Below are positions 11,874 through 22,947 of a stretch of 64,000 bases of DNA, piece after piece. The notes beneath the pieces were generated by a model. It saw only the letters and a list, made by a program, of their open reading frames with translations, did not search any database and was not told the DNA's origin. The stretch's first letter is position 1. Each line of letters begins with the position of its first letter. A program made the position numbers and the translations under genes. This DNA comes from Elymus sibiricus (taxonomy: Eukaryota; Streptophyta; Magnoliopsida; Poales; Poaceae): NCBI GenBank assembly GCA_039707655.1, contig CM077665.1:142415148-142479147 (forward strand), in the 5' to 3' direction.

Positions 11874-12295
11874 GGCTGAAGATGAGGAGCTCCTTGCACA
11901 TCAAGCCAAACGGGCCAAATCCGTGGCAAGACCGGATTCCGCGGCAGGCACGAACCCGGCAGGAGACGTGGAGGAGAATACCGCGCCTAGCCCCCGGTCC
12001 AGCCCTCTTCGCGAAATCCAATCGCATGCCTCGCCTATGGACAGGGATGAGGAAGGGCGTCTCCCTACACCTGATAGGGAGACGGGAAAGGGCTACCAAG
12101 GAGAGGCCCGCCAGGAGGCACCTTCCCTCCAAGATCTCTCGTCGACCGTCGCCTGTGGAAGGGAATCACCGGCAAGGGCCTCCACCGAAGAGTTTGCTCG
12201 TGTGGAGGTCATGAGCGAAAGGGTGGTGACAGACCACACGCCGGCAACTGACGTTGCCGGCGAAGGGGACGTCCCTCCGCGGCAACCTCCATCGG

Positions 12296-12395
12296 GTATC
12301 CCACTTGCCTGTATTTTCACTTTCCCTATTCTCTTTTCTTGTGTGCCTTATTGATTCCTGACTTCCATTTTTCTGTTTATTACTCTTGTCCATAG
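12296..12395 (+). other. Intron 2 of the E2 antisense gene
   Basis: 100 bases, donor GTATCC, T-rich tract, acceptor ...TCCATAG. Exon 2 ends with the first base of a codon and exon 3 supplies the other two (GCT). E3 inserted 19 bases downstream of the acceptor. Confidence 0.65.
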
Positions 12396-12414
12396 CTCTG
12401 CTACTCGAAGAGAC

Positions 12415-13992
12415 TGATACGTCTCCAACGTATCTATAATTTTTGCTTGTTCCATGCTGTTATATTATCAATCTTGGATGTTTTACAATCATTTTATAGC
12501 AACTTTATATCATTTTTTGGGACTAACCTATTGACCTGGTGCCAAAGTGCCAGTTGTTGTTTTTACTTGTTTTTTTACTTTGCAGAAAATCAGTACCAAA
12601 TGGAGCCCAAATGCTACGGCTATTTTTGTGGATTTTTTCTAGACCAGAAGAAAGCAGATGGGCCAAACAACACTAGGAGAGGGGGCCCAGGGTGGCCACC
12701 CTCCACCAGGGCGCGCCAGAGGCCCCTGGCGCGGCCTGGTGGGGGGTGGGCACCTCAGGCGCCCCCTCAACCGACTATCGAGCCTATAAATTCCCTGAAA
12801 ATCCAAAAACCCTAGGGGAGTCGACGAAACACAATTCCAGCCGCCGCAAGTTCCAGAACCTCGGGATCCAATCTAACACCATCACGGAGGGGTTCATCTT
12901 CTTCATAGGTGCCTCTCCGATGATGCGTGAGTAGTCCACCATAGACCTACGGGTCCGTAGGCAGTAGCTAGATGGCTTCCTCATTCTCTATGTTTCTCAA
13001 TACAATTGTCTCTCGGAGATCTATTTGATGTAATGACTTTTGCGGTGTGTTTGTTGGGATCCGATGAATTTTGAGTTCATGATCAGTTTCTATCCATGAA
13101 TATGATTTGAGTCTTCGTTGATCTCTTATTTGCATGATTACTTATAGCCCCGCATGTCTTCTTCGAATCTTTGGTTTAGTTAGGACAACTAGATCGATTT
13201 TTTGTGCCATGGGAAGAGGTGCTTTGTGATGGGTTCGATCTTGCGGTGTTCTTTCCCAATGACAGAAGGGGCAGCAAGACACGCATGTATCGTTTCCATT
13301 AAGGATAAAAAGATGGGGTCTATTCCTACATGAATAGATCTTGTCTACATCATGTCACCGTTCTTATTGCATTACTCTGTTTTCCCATGAACTTAATACA
13401 CTAGATGCATCCTGGATAGCAGTCGATGTGTGGAGTAATAGAAGTAGATGCAGAATCGTTTCGGTCTACTTATCTTGGACGTGATGCCTATATAATGATC
13501 ATTGCCTTGGATATCTTCATGATTCATTGTTCTTCTATGAATTGCCCAACAGTAATTTGTTCACCTATCGTGAGCTATACTCATGAGACAAGCCAGTAGT
13601 GAATCCTACGGCCCCCGGGTCTACTTTTCCAACATATTGCTTTCCGATCTACTATTTGCAACTTTTGTTTTCAGATCTATTATTCCAAAAAAACCACAAA
13701 TACCTTGCTGTACTTTTTGTTTATTTATTTTACTTTATGTTCTTGCGAGATCTATTTGCCAAAACTATCACTACCTAATCTATCTTATCACCGTAGAGAG
13801 CGTGACAACCTCTCCTTCGCGTCGGGTTGCAAGTATTTGTTGTTTGTGTGCAGGTGTTGTTTACGTGGGTGCGTGATCTTCCTCTACGGATTGATACCTT
13901 GGTTTCATAAACTGAGGGAAATACTTACTGTCGTTGTGCTGCATCATCCCTTCCTCTTTGGGGAAATACCGACGCAGTCTCAAGCCACGTCA
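12415..13992 (+). repeat. E3 5' LTR
   Basis: 1578 bp, from TGATACGTCTCC to ...CCACGTCA. TATA box at 12785-12790. It is related to but distinct from the E1 LTR. Confidence 0.95.
12785..12790 (+). promoter_or_regulatory. TATA box of the E3 5' LTR
   Basis: CCTATAAATTCCC follows a GC-rich stretch. The same box is at 19127-19132 in the 3' LTR and at 37387-37392 in the E1 3' LTR. Confidence 0.6.
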
Positions 13993-14002
13993 AAGGAATT
14001 TT

Positions 14003-14020
14003 TGGCGCCGTTGCTGGGGA
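14003..14020 (+). other. Primer-binding site of E3 (tRNA-Asp type)
   Basis: TGGCGCCGTTGCTGGGGA, ten bases after the LTR, with one change from the E1 site. Confidence 0.85.
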
Positions 14021-14210
14021 GAACGCAATCTCATCTACCAGGTTCCTAATCACAAATCTCATCTCCTTGCAATTTACATTATTTGCCATTTGCCTCTCTT
14101 TTTCCTCTCCCCCACTTCACCAATTTGCCATTTTATTCGCCCTCTCTTTTTCGTTTGCCTTTTTCTTGCCGGATCTCTTGTTTGCCTGCAATCTTATTTC
14201 TGTAGTCACG

Positions 14211-14999
14211 ATGACTCAAGAAAACACCAAGTTGTGTGATTTTTCCAATACCAGTAATAATGATTTTATTAGCACTCCTATTGCTCCTCCCACCACTAGT
14301 GCGGAGTCTTGTGATATTAATGTCGCTTTGTTGAATCTTGTCATGAAAGATCAATTTTCCGGTACTCCTAATGAGGATGCCGCGTCCCATCTAAATACCT
14401 TTGTGGAATTGTGCGATATGCAAAAGAAAAAAGATGTGGACAATGATATTGTGAAGTTGAAATTGTTTCCTTTCTCTTTGCGGGATCGTGCAAAAGTTTG
14501 GTTTTCTTCTTTGCCTCGCAATAGTATCGATTCTTGGGATAAGTGCAAGGACGCTTTTATTACTAAGTATTTTCCGCCCGCAAAAATTATTTACCTTAGA
14601 ACTCAAATCATGTATTTTAAGCAACTTGAGCATGAACATGTTGCACAATCTTGGGAAAGAATGAAGTTGATGCTAAGAAATTGTCCTACACATGGTTTAA
14701 ATCTTTGGATGATCATACAAAAAAATTATGCGGGATTGAATTTTGTCTCTAGAAATCTTTTAGATTCCGCCGTGGGTGGTACTTTTATGGAAATTACTTT
14801 GGGTGAAGCTACAAAATTGCTAGATAATATCATAGCAAGTTATTCACAATGGCATACCGAAAGAGCACCTACTAGTAAAAAGGTTAATTCGGTAGAAGAA
14901 ATTAGTACTTTGAGTGAAAAAGTTGATGCTCTTATGAAGTTGGTTTCTAGTAAAAATGCTCCTCTTGATCTTAATGATGTGCCTTTGTCTATTGATTGA
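14211..14999 (+). pseudogene. E3 gag (Athila type), main domain
   Basis: Structural protein of the virus-like particle. The frame opens at ATG 14211 (MTQENTKLCDF) and runs 262 codons. Residues about 45-200 form the retrotransposon gag domain, with F-S-G-T-P-N-E-D-A-A-S-H-L, L-K-L-F-P-F-S-L-R-D-R-A-K-V-W and a following helical region. There is no zinc knuckle. The frame ends at a TGA created by a frameshift just before 15000; the gag tail continues in other frames. A longer upstream open frame (from 14067) is leader. E1 has lost this domain. Confidence 0.85.
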
Positions 15000-15627
15000 G
15001 CAAAATAGTGATTCCGTAGATGTGAATTTCATCTCGCGAAACAACTTCAATAACAATGCTTATAGAGGTAATTTTAATCCTAGGCCTTTTTCCTGGAAAT
15101 TACTCTAATAGTTATGGTAATTCTTATAATAATAATAATAATAATAATAGGAACACCTCTGATCTTGAGAATATTTTTAAAGAATTTATCAATGCTCAAA
15201 AGTCTTTTAATACTACGATCGAAGAAAAGTTGAATAAGATTGATGATATGTCTTGAAGCATTGATAGAATTTCCAATTATGTTGAAAATCTCAAGTTGCA
15301 TGGTTTTTCACCTAAGATCAATGAATCAATTACGGCTTTATATGTTTCTATGGATGAAAGTAAGAAAAGAACCTCTATGCTTAGAGCGAAAAGAGAATTT
15401 TTAGAAAAAGCATTTTCTAGAAATTACTTTCATAACAATGATGAAGATATTAAAATGATTGGTGTTTGCTCTATTGATTCCTTGTTTAGTAATGTTAGAA
15501 TTGATGATAAAGGGACTGAAGAAGAGTCAACTTTAGTTAGAGGGCGTTCCAGTAATTTGGAGGGTGAAAATCTTGATGAAAATTTTGATAAAAGTGAGTT
15601 TGGAGAGGTCAAAACATTAACTATGAT
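15000..15627 (+). pseudogene. E3 gag tail, frameshifted
   Basis: Gag continues as Q-N-S-D-S-V-D-V-N-F-I-S and an Asn-rich stretch encoded by an (AAT)n microsatellite (15124-15150). It then forms a coiled-coil segment with K-M-I-G-V-C matching E1. It crosses at least two frameshifts (near 15000 and 15090) and a TGA at 15254-15256. A further one-base loss near 15620 puts the protease in another frame. Four lesions in a copy with only about 5% LTR divergence suggest several predate or soon followed insertion. Confidence 0.7.
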
Positions 15628-16245
15628 GTGCCCACTATATTTGATTACAAAGACTTTAATTATGAGAGTTGCTCCTTGGTTGATTGTATTTCTTTGCTGC
15701 AATCTATGATAAATTCACCCCATGCTTATGAACAAAATAAAGCTTTTGCTAAACATATCGTTGATGCCATGATGAAATCTTTAGAAGAGAAGTTGGAATT
15801 AGAGATTTCAATTCCTAGAAAATTGCATGATGAGTGGGAACCTACCATTAAAGTCAAGATTAAAAATTATGAATGCTTCGCTTTGTGTGATTTGGGTGCT
15901 AGTGTTTCCACAATTCCGAAATATTTATGTGATGTGCTTGATCTTACCAATATTGAAGAATGTTCTCTTAATTTGCACTTGGCGTATTCTACTATTAAAA
16001 AGCCTTTGGGAAGAATTAATGATGTTCTTATTCTTGCAAATAGGAATTATGTGCCCATTGATTTTATTGTTCTTGATATTGATTGCAATCCGTCTTGTCC
16101 TATCATACTTGGTAGACCGTTTTTACGCACTATAGGTGTCGTGATTGATATGAAAGAAGGCAATATTAAGTTTCAGTTTCCCATAGAAAGGGTATGGAAC
16201 ACTTCCCTAGAACAAGAATTAAGCCACCATATTAATCAATCATGA
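15628..16245 (+). pseudogene. E3 Athila-type aspartic protease
   Basis: Retropepsin domain with the active-site motif A-L-C-D-L-G-A-S intact (Asp codon GAT at 15889-15891) and IILGRPFLRT about 70 residues later. There is no ATG at its start, so in an intact relative it is read on from gag. The C-terminus drifts near 16190 (a one-base change relative to E1), which alters the last residues. No reverse transcriptase follows; noncoding DNA starts directly. Of the two Athila-type proteases here, this one keeps its catalytic residue. Confidence 0.85.
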
Positions 16246-16322
16246 GGGCCTTCTATGGAGTGCAAACTAAGGATGACAATACTTGAATCTATGTGTTATG
16301 CCTATCTAGGGGCGTAAAACGA

Positions 16323-16347
16323 TAGCGCTTGTTGGGAGGCAACCCAA
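16323..16347 (+). ncRNA. Conserved hairpin 0 after the E3 protease
   Basis: Same 25-base block as E1 (6982-7005 region). Stem TTGGG/CCCAA pairs 16332-16336 with 16343-16347. Confidence 0.5.
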
Positions 16348-16945
16348 TGAATAAATTATTTTTATATTTTGCTTTCTGTTTTTGAGTGTTTTGCAAAATT
16401 ATGATTATGTTATGATTGTGTTTTTATGTTTTATTTAGTGTTTGTGCCAAGTAATGCCTTTAGGATGATCAATAAGATGAGTAGAAACAATGCTGAATCT
16501 GAAACGGAAATTCTGTTCCCAGTGCACGAATTTTCATTTTTTACTAGAACACGATATTGAGCTGAAATTTTAACACGGTATTGCTATACAAATTCTTTAC
16601 GTTTTCCTAATTGTTCAGAATTTTTAGAGTTCCATAAGTATGGGTAGAGTACAGATTACTATAGACTGTCCTGTCTGAAACAGATTCTGTTTTCATTGCA
16701 TTGTGTGCTTGTTTTGATGAATCTACGGCTTGTATTGGGGGTATAAGTCATAGTAAAGTTATAATACAGTAGGTATAATGCAATAACAAAATATTAATGG
16801 GTTTACAACAGTACCTAATGTGGCAATTTGCTTTATTATTCTAACAGATCTCACGAGAATTTTGTCAAGTTTTGTGTGATTGAAGTTTTCAAGTTTTGGG
16901 TGAGATCACGATGGAGGAAGGAAAAAGGAGTTAGAAGAGTCAAAT

Positions 16946-17027
16946 CTTGGGGATTCTACAGCACCCCAAGGTAATATCCAAAGAGTAACAAGCAACTAAG
17001 CTTGGGGATGCCCCCGAGTGGCATCCC
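16946..17027 (+). ncRNA. Conserved hairpins A and B of E3
   Basis: Hairpin A pairs CTTGGGG (16946-16952) with CCCCAAG (16964-16970). Hairpin B pairs GGGATGCC (17005-17012) with GGCATCCC (17020-17027). Both stems match E1 while the loops have diverged, which is what a constrained structure would give. Confidence 0.55.
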
Positions 17028-17190
17028 TTCTTCTTCTGACAACCATCGGTATACTACTTGGAACTATATTTTTATTCATCACATATCATGAGTTTTGCTT
17101 GGAGCGTCTTGTATCTTTGCTTTGTTTGCTTTTATCCTTGGTGCACACACCTATTTGAGAGATCCAAAATTATGCTATGATTTTCTAGAA

Positions 17191-17419
17191 TTGCTCTTTA
17201 TGCTTCACTTAAATCTTTTGAGCAAAGGAATTGCTCTAGTGCTTCACTTATATCTTTTTGAGCACGGCGTGCTTTTACATGTTTGAAGAAATGCTCTCAT
17301 GCTTCACTTATATTAATTTGAGAGTTAGTAATTTTTAAGAAATCCTCTCATGCTTCACTTATATTATTCTGAGATATGAAACTTGTATGCTCATGCTCTT
17401 CACTTATATCTATGTGAGC
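17191..17419 (+). ncRNA. Tandem array of five hairpins with covarying stems in E3
   Basis: Five units about 40-60 bases apart share the loop core CTTCACTTATAT (unit 1 has AAAT). Stems are TTGCTC/GAGCAA (17191-17196 with 17220-17225), TGCTC/GAGCA (17232-17236 with 17260-17264), CTCTCA/TGAGAG (17294-17299 with 17319-17324), TCTCA/TGAGA (17346-17350 with 17370-17374) and GCTCA/TGAGC (17389-17393 with 17415-17419). Arm sequences differ between units but stay complementary. No known RNA family was recognised. Confidence 0.6.
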
Positions 17420-18735
17420 TTATCAAAAGGAATTGCAACATATGAAACTAGTCCCAAAGTGATAGATATTCAAGAGGGATATAATAAAAACTTTCATGAA
17501 GATCATTGGAAAAATTAAACTTGATTCCTTGTAATAGTTTTGAGACATGACAATAGTGATATGTGAGTTATGTTGATGAGTAATTATGCTTAGTAAGAAT
17601 ATTGGTGTTAAGGTTTGTGATTCCCTATGCAAGCACGAAAGTCAATAGTTGTGCTATGAAATTACATCCTACTTATGGTGCATTATTCAGTGTTACTTAT
17701 GCTTAATGCTCGCATATGTGATTTTTCATTTCTTAGTTGGATGCTTCTCAATCTCATGCTAGCCTTCACTTGTACTAAGTAGAAATACTACTTGTGCATC
17801 CAAAATCCTTAAACCATGTTTGGCCATATGAGTCCACTATACCTACCTATATAAGGTATTTCCATGCCGTTCCAAGAAAATTTGTATGTGCCATCTCTAA
17901 ACTTTCAAAATAAATTTTCCTTTTTGTGTGCTCGTACCGCACATGAAACGGTAGGGGGTGACCGATATTTTTTTCATGCAAGATGTGTTATTCTCAAGAT
18001 GAGTGTTTACTCACTTGTCATTGCACGAGAGTATGGCGGTAATAGGGATGCTCAGTCCCAAAATGAAAAAGAAAAAAATTACTTTATGTTGTCAAATAAT
18101 AAATTCCTAGGAAAGTGTTGGTATGGAAGGCAACCGTGGATTCGGCTAGCCATGGAAAGTGAAAGTCTGGTGGAAAAAGGAATAAACTTTATTTTCTGTT
18201 TGGGAACCGCCTATGATGCATCTAGTGTGGAAAGATATTGAAATCTCTTAGTCATTTTCATTGACAGGAAAGGCCTGCCACTCAAAATATTTGTTCTCTA
18301 TCAATTTAAACACTTGAGCTCTGGCACCCCTACAAATCCCTACTTCCTTTAGAATGGCCTATCTATTTACTTTACGCAATTTTTATTTTTCAATTTGAGT
18401 CTCCATCTTCTCTTATAAAGCACCAACTAGGAGGCACTATGATCGTACTTGAGCATTAGGTGTAGCTAATATTTGAGTGTGTATTGTGAATGGATCAATG
18501 ATTGAGCATGATGGGCTGGGATTATTTGCTTTAGCGTTGATATTTTGAAAGACATGGTTGCTTGTTGATATGCTTGAGTATTAAAGTTTTCATGCCAGTA
18601 CTAGACTATTGCTTCGAACCATATGAAAAGTCCAAATGTCCATGCAATAAAGAAAAGAATATGTGATGAACATGATAGGCAGCATTCCACATCAAAAATT
18701 CTATTTTTATCATTTACCGACTCGAGGACGAGTAG
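17420..18735 (+). other. E3 3' noncoding region
   Basis: About 1.3 kb of AT-rich DNA without a convincing gene. A 125-codon frame at 17864-18241 has no recognisable motif and no counterpart in E1. The region ends in the block ACTCGAGGACGAG shared with the E1 tail. Confidence 0.7.
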
Positions 18736-18754
18736 GAATTAAGCTTGGGGATGC
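18736..18754 (+). other. Polypurine tract of E3
   Basis: GGAATTAAGCTTGGGGATG-type tract directly before the 3' LTR; the E1 equivalent is at 37005-37023. It primes plus-strand DNA synthesis. Confidence 0.75.
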
Positions 18755-20333
18755 TGATACGTCTCCAACGTATCTATAATTTTTGCTTGTTCCATGTTGT
18801 TATATTATCAATCTTGGATGTTTTACAGTCATTTTATAGCAACTTTATATCATTTTTTGGGACTAACCTATTGACATAGTGCCAAAGTGCCAGTTGTTGT
18901 TTTTGCTTGTTTTTTTTTACTTCGCAGAAAATCAGTACGAAACGGAGCCCAAACGTTGCGGGGATTTTTGTGGATTTTTTCTAGACCAGAAGAAAGCAGA
19001 TGGGCCAAACAACACCTGGAGAGGGGGCCCAGGGTGGCCACCCTCCACCAGGGCGCGCTAGAGGCCCCTGGCGCGGCCTGGTGGGGGGTGGGCACCTCGG
19101 GCGCCCCCTCAACCGACTATCAAGCCTATAAATTCCCTGAAAATCCAAAAGCCCTAGGGGATTCGACGAAACACAATTCCAGCCGCCGCAAGTTCCAGAA
19201 CCTCGAGATCCAATCTAACACCATCACAGAGGGGTTCATCTTCTTCATAGGTGGCTCTCCGATGATGCGTGAGTAGTCCACCATAGACCTACGGGTCCAT
19301 AGGTAGTAGCTAGATGGCTTCCTCTCTCTCTATGTTTCTCAATACAATGGTCTCTTGGAGATTTATTTGATGTAATGACTTTTGCGGTGTGTTTGTTGGG
19401 ATCCGATGAATTTTGAGTTCATGATTAGTTTCTATCCATGAATATGATTTGAGTCTTCTTTGATCTCTTATTTGCATGATTACTTATAGCCTCGTATTAC
19501 TTCTTTGAATCTTTGGTTTAGTTAAGCCAACTAGATCGATTTTTCTTGCCATGGGAAGAGGTGCTTTGTGATGGGTTCGATCTTGCGGTGTTCTTTCCCA
19601 GTGACAAAAGGGGCAGCAAGACACGCATGTATCATTGCCATTAAGGATAACAAGATGGGGTCTATTCCTACATGAATAGATCTTGTCTACATCATGTCAC
19701 CGTTCTTATCGCATTACTCCGTTTTCCCATGAACTTAATACACTAGATGCATGCTGGATAGCGGTCGATGTGTGGAGTAATAGAAGTAGATGCAGAATTG
19801 TTTCGGTCTACTTATCTTGGACGTGATGCCTATATAATGATCATTGCCTTGGATATCGTCATGATTATTTGATCTTCTATCAATTGCCCAACAGTAATTT
19901 GTTCACCCACTGTGAGCTATACTCATGAGAGAAGCCACTGGTGAATCCTACGGCCCCCGGGTCTACTTTTCCCATATATTGCTTTCCGGTCTACTATTTG
20001 CAACTTTTGTTTATGATCTATTATTCCAAAAAACCCAAAAATACCTTGCTGCACTTTTTATTTATTTATTTTACTTTGTGTTCTTGTGAGATCTATTTGC
20101 CAAAACTATCACTACCTAATCTATCTTATCACGATAGAGAGCGTGACAACCTCTCTTTCGCGTCGGGTTGCAAGTATTTGTTTTTTGTGTGCATGTGCTG
20201 TTTACGTGGGTGCATGATCTTCCTCTACGGATTGATACCTTGGTTTCATAAACTGGGGGAAATACTTACCGTCGCTGTGCTACATCATCCCTTCCTCTTT
20301 GGGGAAAGACCGACGGAGTCTCAAGCCACGTCA
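18755..20333 (+). repeat. E3 3' LTR
   Basis: 1579 bp, ends identical to the 5' copy, followed by the GAGAC duplication at 20334-20338. Confidence 0.95.
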
Positions 20334-21617
20334 GAGACTGAGTTGCTGGAAGAGGAGGCCGACATCGGGAAGGATTCTTCCGAGGAAGCAACGCAGATTG
20401 CTACCGCGGAGGGCCATGGGTTGGTTGCCGGGGAACTTTAGGAATCCACCGAGAGACCGGAACCAAACCCCGGCAACACAGCTGGCCTGGACATAGTCAT
20501 TGAGGAGAAAACCCCTCTTCAGTCCATGGGGCCCTCCGCTACAAGCTATCCTCTGGCCTCGTCCCTGCAATCTCCTATGAGCAAATTGGCGCTGGTCTCT
20601 GTCCAACTTGGTCCCACAACTCTTGTCTCATCCTCCTCAGCGGGTGCGGAGTTTAATGAGAAAATCAGATGGATACTGGCACCGCTGTCTCAGAGGGTTG
20701 AAGAAGCTGGCGGTTCCGCTGATGGTGCCAAGGATTTGGCTTTCCTGGAGTCCATGGCAACAGGGCTCAAGGATGTGCAGAGCAGGTACAGCCTCATATG
20801 CACCAAAGAGCTGGCAGACGGCCACAAGGCCGCTCTCGATGCGCTCTCTCTGGAGTCATCAGCCAAACTGAAGAAAGTGACCGACGAGCTCGTTGTCGCA
20901 TCTACCGCCAAGACCAGTCTCGAGGCCCAACTGAGCAAGCTGGTGAAAGACCTTGCCGGGAGCAGCAAGGAGATTGAGGCCCTCAAGGAGAAAGCACGGG
21001 AAGTGAAAGCCATTCTAGAAGAGGCGCAATCACAGCTTTCCTCCAAGATCCAAGACCTCGATGCTGCCAACGACACCATCTCCGACATGAAATCCAGGCT
21101 TTCCACTTTGGAGAGAGATCTTGAATCTGCCGGTGCCCGTGAGAAACTGCTGCTGACGGACCTGACCAATGCCAGAACCCTCCAAAAGGACGCAGAAGAC
21201 AAGCTGGAGAACCAGATTCAACAGCGTGACCTCTGGATCAGGAGCATGACTGACATCGCTGAGCGCCTTACTGTTCAGATCGCGAGCATGGACATGAAGA
21301 GCCGGGCCTTCTCCGTCGGCAAGCATGAAGTCCCAAGCATCAAGCTGACACTCTTCTTCGAGGGCCTGATCGAGGGGCTGAAAACGTACGAGGACGACAG
21401 AGCCGCCTGCTTTGCCAACGAATCCCAGAAGCTGGCTCGCGACGCTCTCTTCCTGGTCTTGAGCAACCTTGCCTTCTTCCATCCAGAGCTCGACCTCTCC
21501 GATGGTTTCAAGAAGCTGCCACCAGGCGCCGATGCCTCTGTTACCGGAAAGAAAGCAGCTCTCTTTGCTGACAGGGTCCTCTCGGTCCCAAGGACCCAAG
21601 GAGGTCACCGGAGTTAG

Positions 21618-22947
21618 CCCTGAGTCACGATGTCGTGTTGTCCTGTACTTAAGACACAATATGTATCTCGTATTAGGCCATGCACTATCTTTGCTTTTGA
21701 TGTTTGCTGAACTGATGTCCTTATGTAAACATATGCTATGCCCCTTTGCTTTCCTTCTGGTATTCGTATGGCTACTTTCTTTACGTGCTCTGGTTGCCCG
21801 CCAACAACGTGCTGCCGCGATTGCTTTGAGGAACAGGTCCTTAGCATTCTGCTAGCAAGGACACGTCGCCGGTGGGTTTTTCCTCGGCAGTCTTTGATGC
21901 TGTCACATGTTTTGTTGAGCAGACTCGAAATAGAACAAGGGTGCAAACAAATACGACAAGGTTAAATTGCGCACAAGATTCGCCATACGAAACCTCGGTT
22001 GCTACGGGAAATATACGAATGTAAATTCTAATGGAAATTGATAATCATGTCAACTTAGGTTTCGTCACGGCTTCTCTTCCGTCCTGGCGCGTGTTTATTC
22101 ATGTTCATTGCCCCTCTCCCCATCCACGGGTGCCCCTCCTCTTCATGTTCCCTGGTGTGTACATGAGTGTGTACCCACTGTTGTCCCGAGAGGAAGGGAA
22201 AAACGAAGAGGGACAAAATGGAGAAACTTGGGGATCCGTTAGTCATGAGTATAATCCGCAGCACGAGCCTGTCGAGTTAGTATAAATATTCATAACTAAC
22301 GTAAAAACGGGTGAGTAGACATGAACGGTCGAGCCTTCTCCCCTTTCCTTCACACCCAACGGTCTTGTATCGACCAACGCGATGGAGGCATTGGCCAACG
22401 GGACCTTGCCGTGGTTCGCCTGCCGGGGGTGCCGGCCAATGGACTCGCTCTAGCGTTTGGCTTGGGATTTACCCTTGACGGGATAAATGCGGGACTGAGC
22501 CGCACGCGAGCTTATCGTCACTGGCGGCACCACAACTACGCAGAACTGGTCACACGCGAGAAAGGAGAGGAGAGGGAGGCATAGCCGTGTACCTTTTTCC
22601 TTGCCCATCAGACCGAGCCGCACCTTCCTGGGAATAGGTGGGCCTGCTCGATGACTGCGATGGGAGTTGCATCGCCATTCATCTCGCCTCCTCCTCAGCC
22701 ATGGTCTATGCTGCGGCTGCGTTGTCCACGTTGGATGCATCAGCCGCAGCGTCGACGTTCCTCATCTTCGTCGCCGCCATCGTTGCCACGGCAGCACACG
22801 GCGGAATTCGGAGAGGAAGAAGCTTAGGAAGCGACATTGCTCTCCTCCCTCGACGCTCCCAGCGGAGGGGATGATGACAAAGATCAACGCGCCGCTCACA
22901 ATCTCGGGTTCGCACAAATGACGTCCCCCTACCTGGCACGCCAAAGA
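21618..22947 (-). other. E2 leader region and primer-binding site
   Basis: No gag was recognised between the end of the antisense gene and the right LTR. Frames at 22321-22584 and 22667-22921 are GC-rich shadows. In element orientation the first bases after the LTR (22921-22943, minus) read TGGCGTGCCAGGTAGGGGG, a primer-binding-site-like sequence starting with TGG. The matching tRNA was not identified. Confidence 0.5.

Larger units (their letters stand above)
12415..20333 (+). mobile_element. E3: complete non-autonomous Athila-like Gypsy element
   Basis: 7919 bp with LTRs 12415-13992 and 18755-20333, perfect 5-bp duplication GAGAC (12410-12414 and 20334-20338), tRNA-Asp primer-binding site and polypurine tract. 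About 31 differences (roughly 5%) separate the LTRs over the first 640 bases. It codes for gag and protease only; reverse transcriptase, RNase H and integrase are absent. Its 3' noncoding region of more than 2 kb carries the structured elements listed below. E3 inserted into exon 3 of the E2 antisense gene. Confidence 0.95.
10052..21617 (+). pseudogene. E2 antisense gene: putative gypsy-type transposon protein with C-terminal coiled coil (spliced, broken)
   Basis: The product starts MGRKVAAVKGK at 10052. It then has a domain with DRYAYMWGRETKG, FCAMM.VYGFHLLDFTPNA and HLCENF motifs, the type annotated in grasses as a putative gypsy-type transposon domain (Transposase_28-like). An acidic Pro/Ser-rich linker follows, then a long coiled coil (about 20800-21230) and a C-terminal globular part. 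Two introns fit perfectly: 11793-11873 (GTAAGT...CAG) and 12296-12395 (GT...TAG). The phases join in frame, and the third exon stays in frame across E3 once E3 and one GAGAC copy are removed. Breaks are a TGA at 10154 (CGA-like context), a frameshift near 10500, a TAG at 11251 and a TAG at 20439. The function of these proteins is unknown. The gene is antisense to E2 transcription. Confidence 0.75.

Noticed and set aside
17191..17419. CRISPR-like array
   Set aside because: Units are close but unequal in spacing, pair with themselves, and lie in a plant retrotransposon with no cas genes.
17864..18241. 125-codon ORF in the E3 tail
   Set aside because: No domain, no counterpart in E1 and located in AT-rich noncoding DNA.
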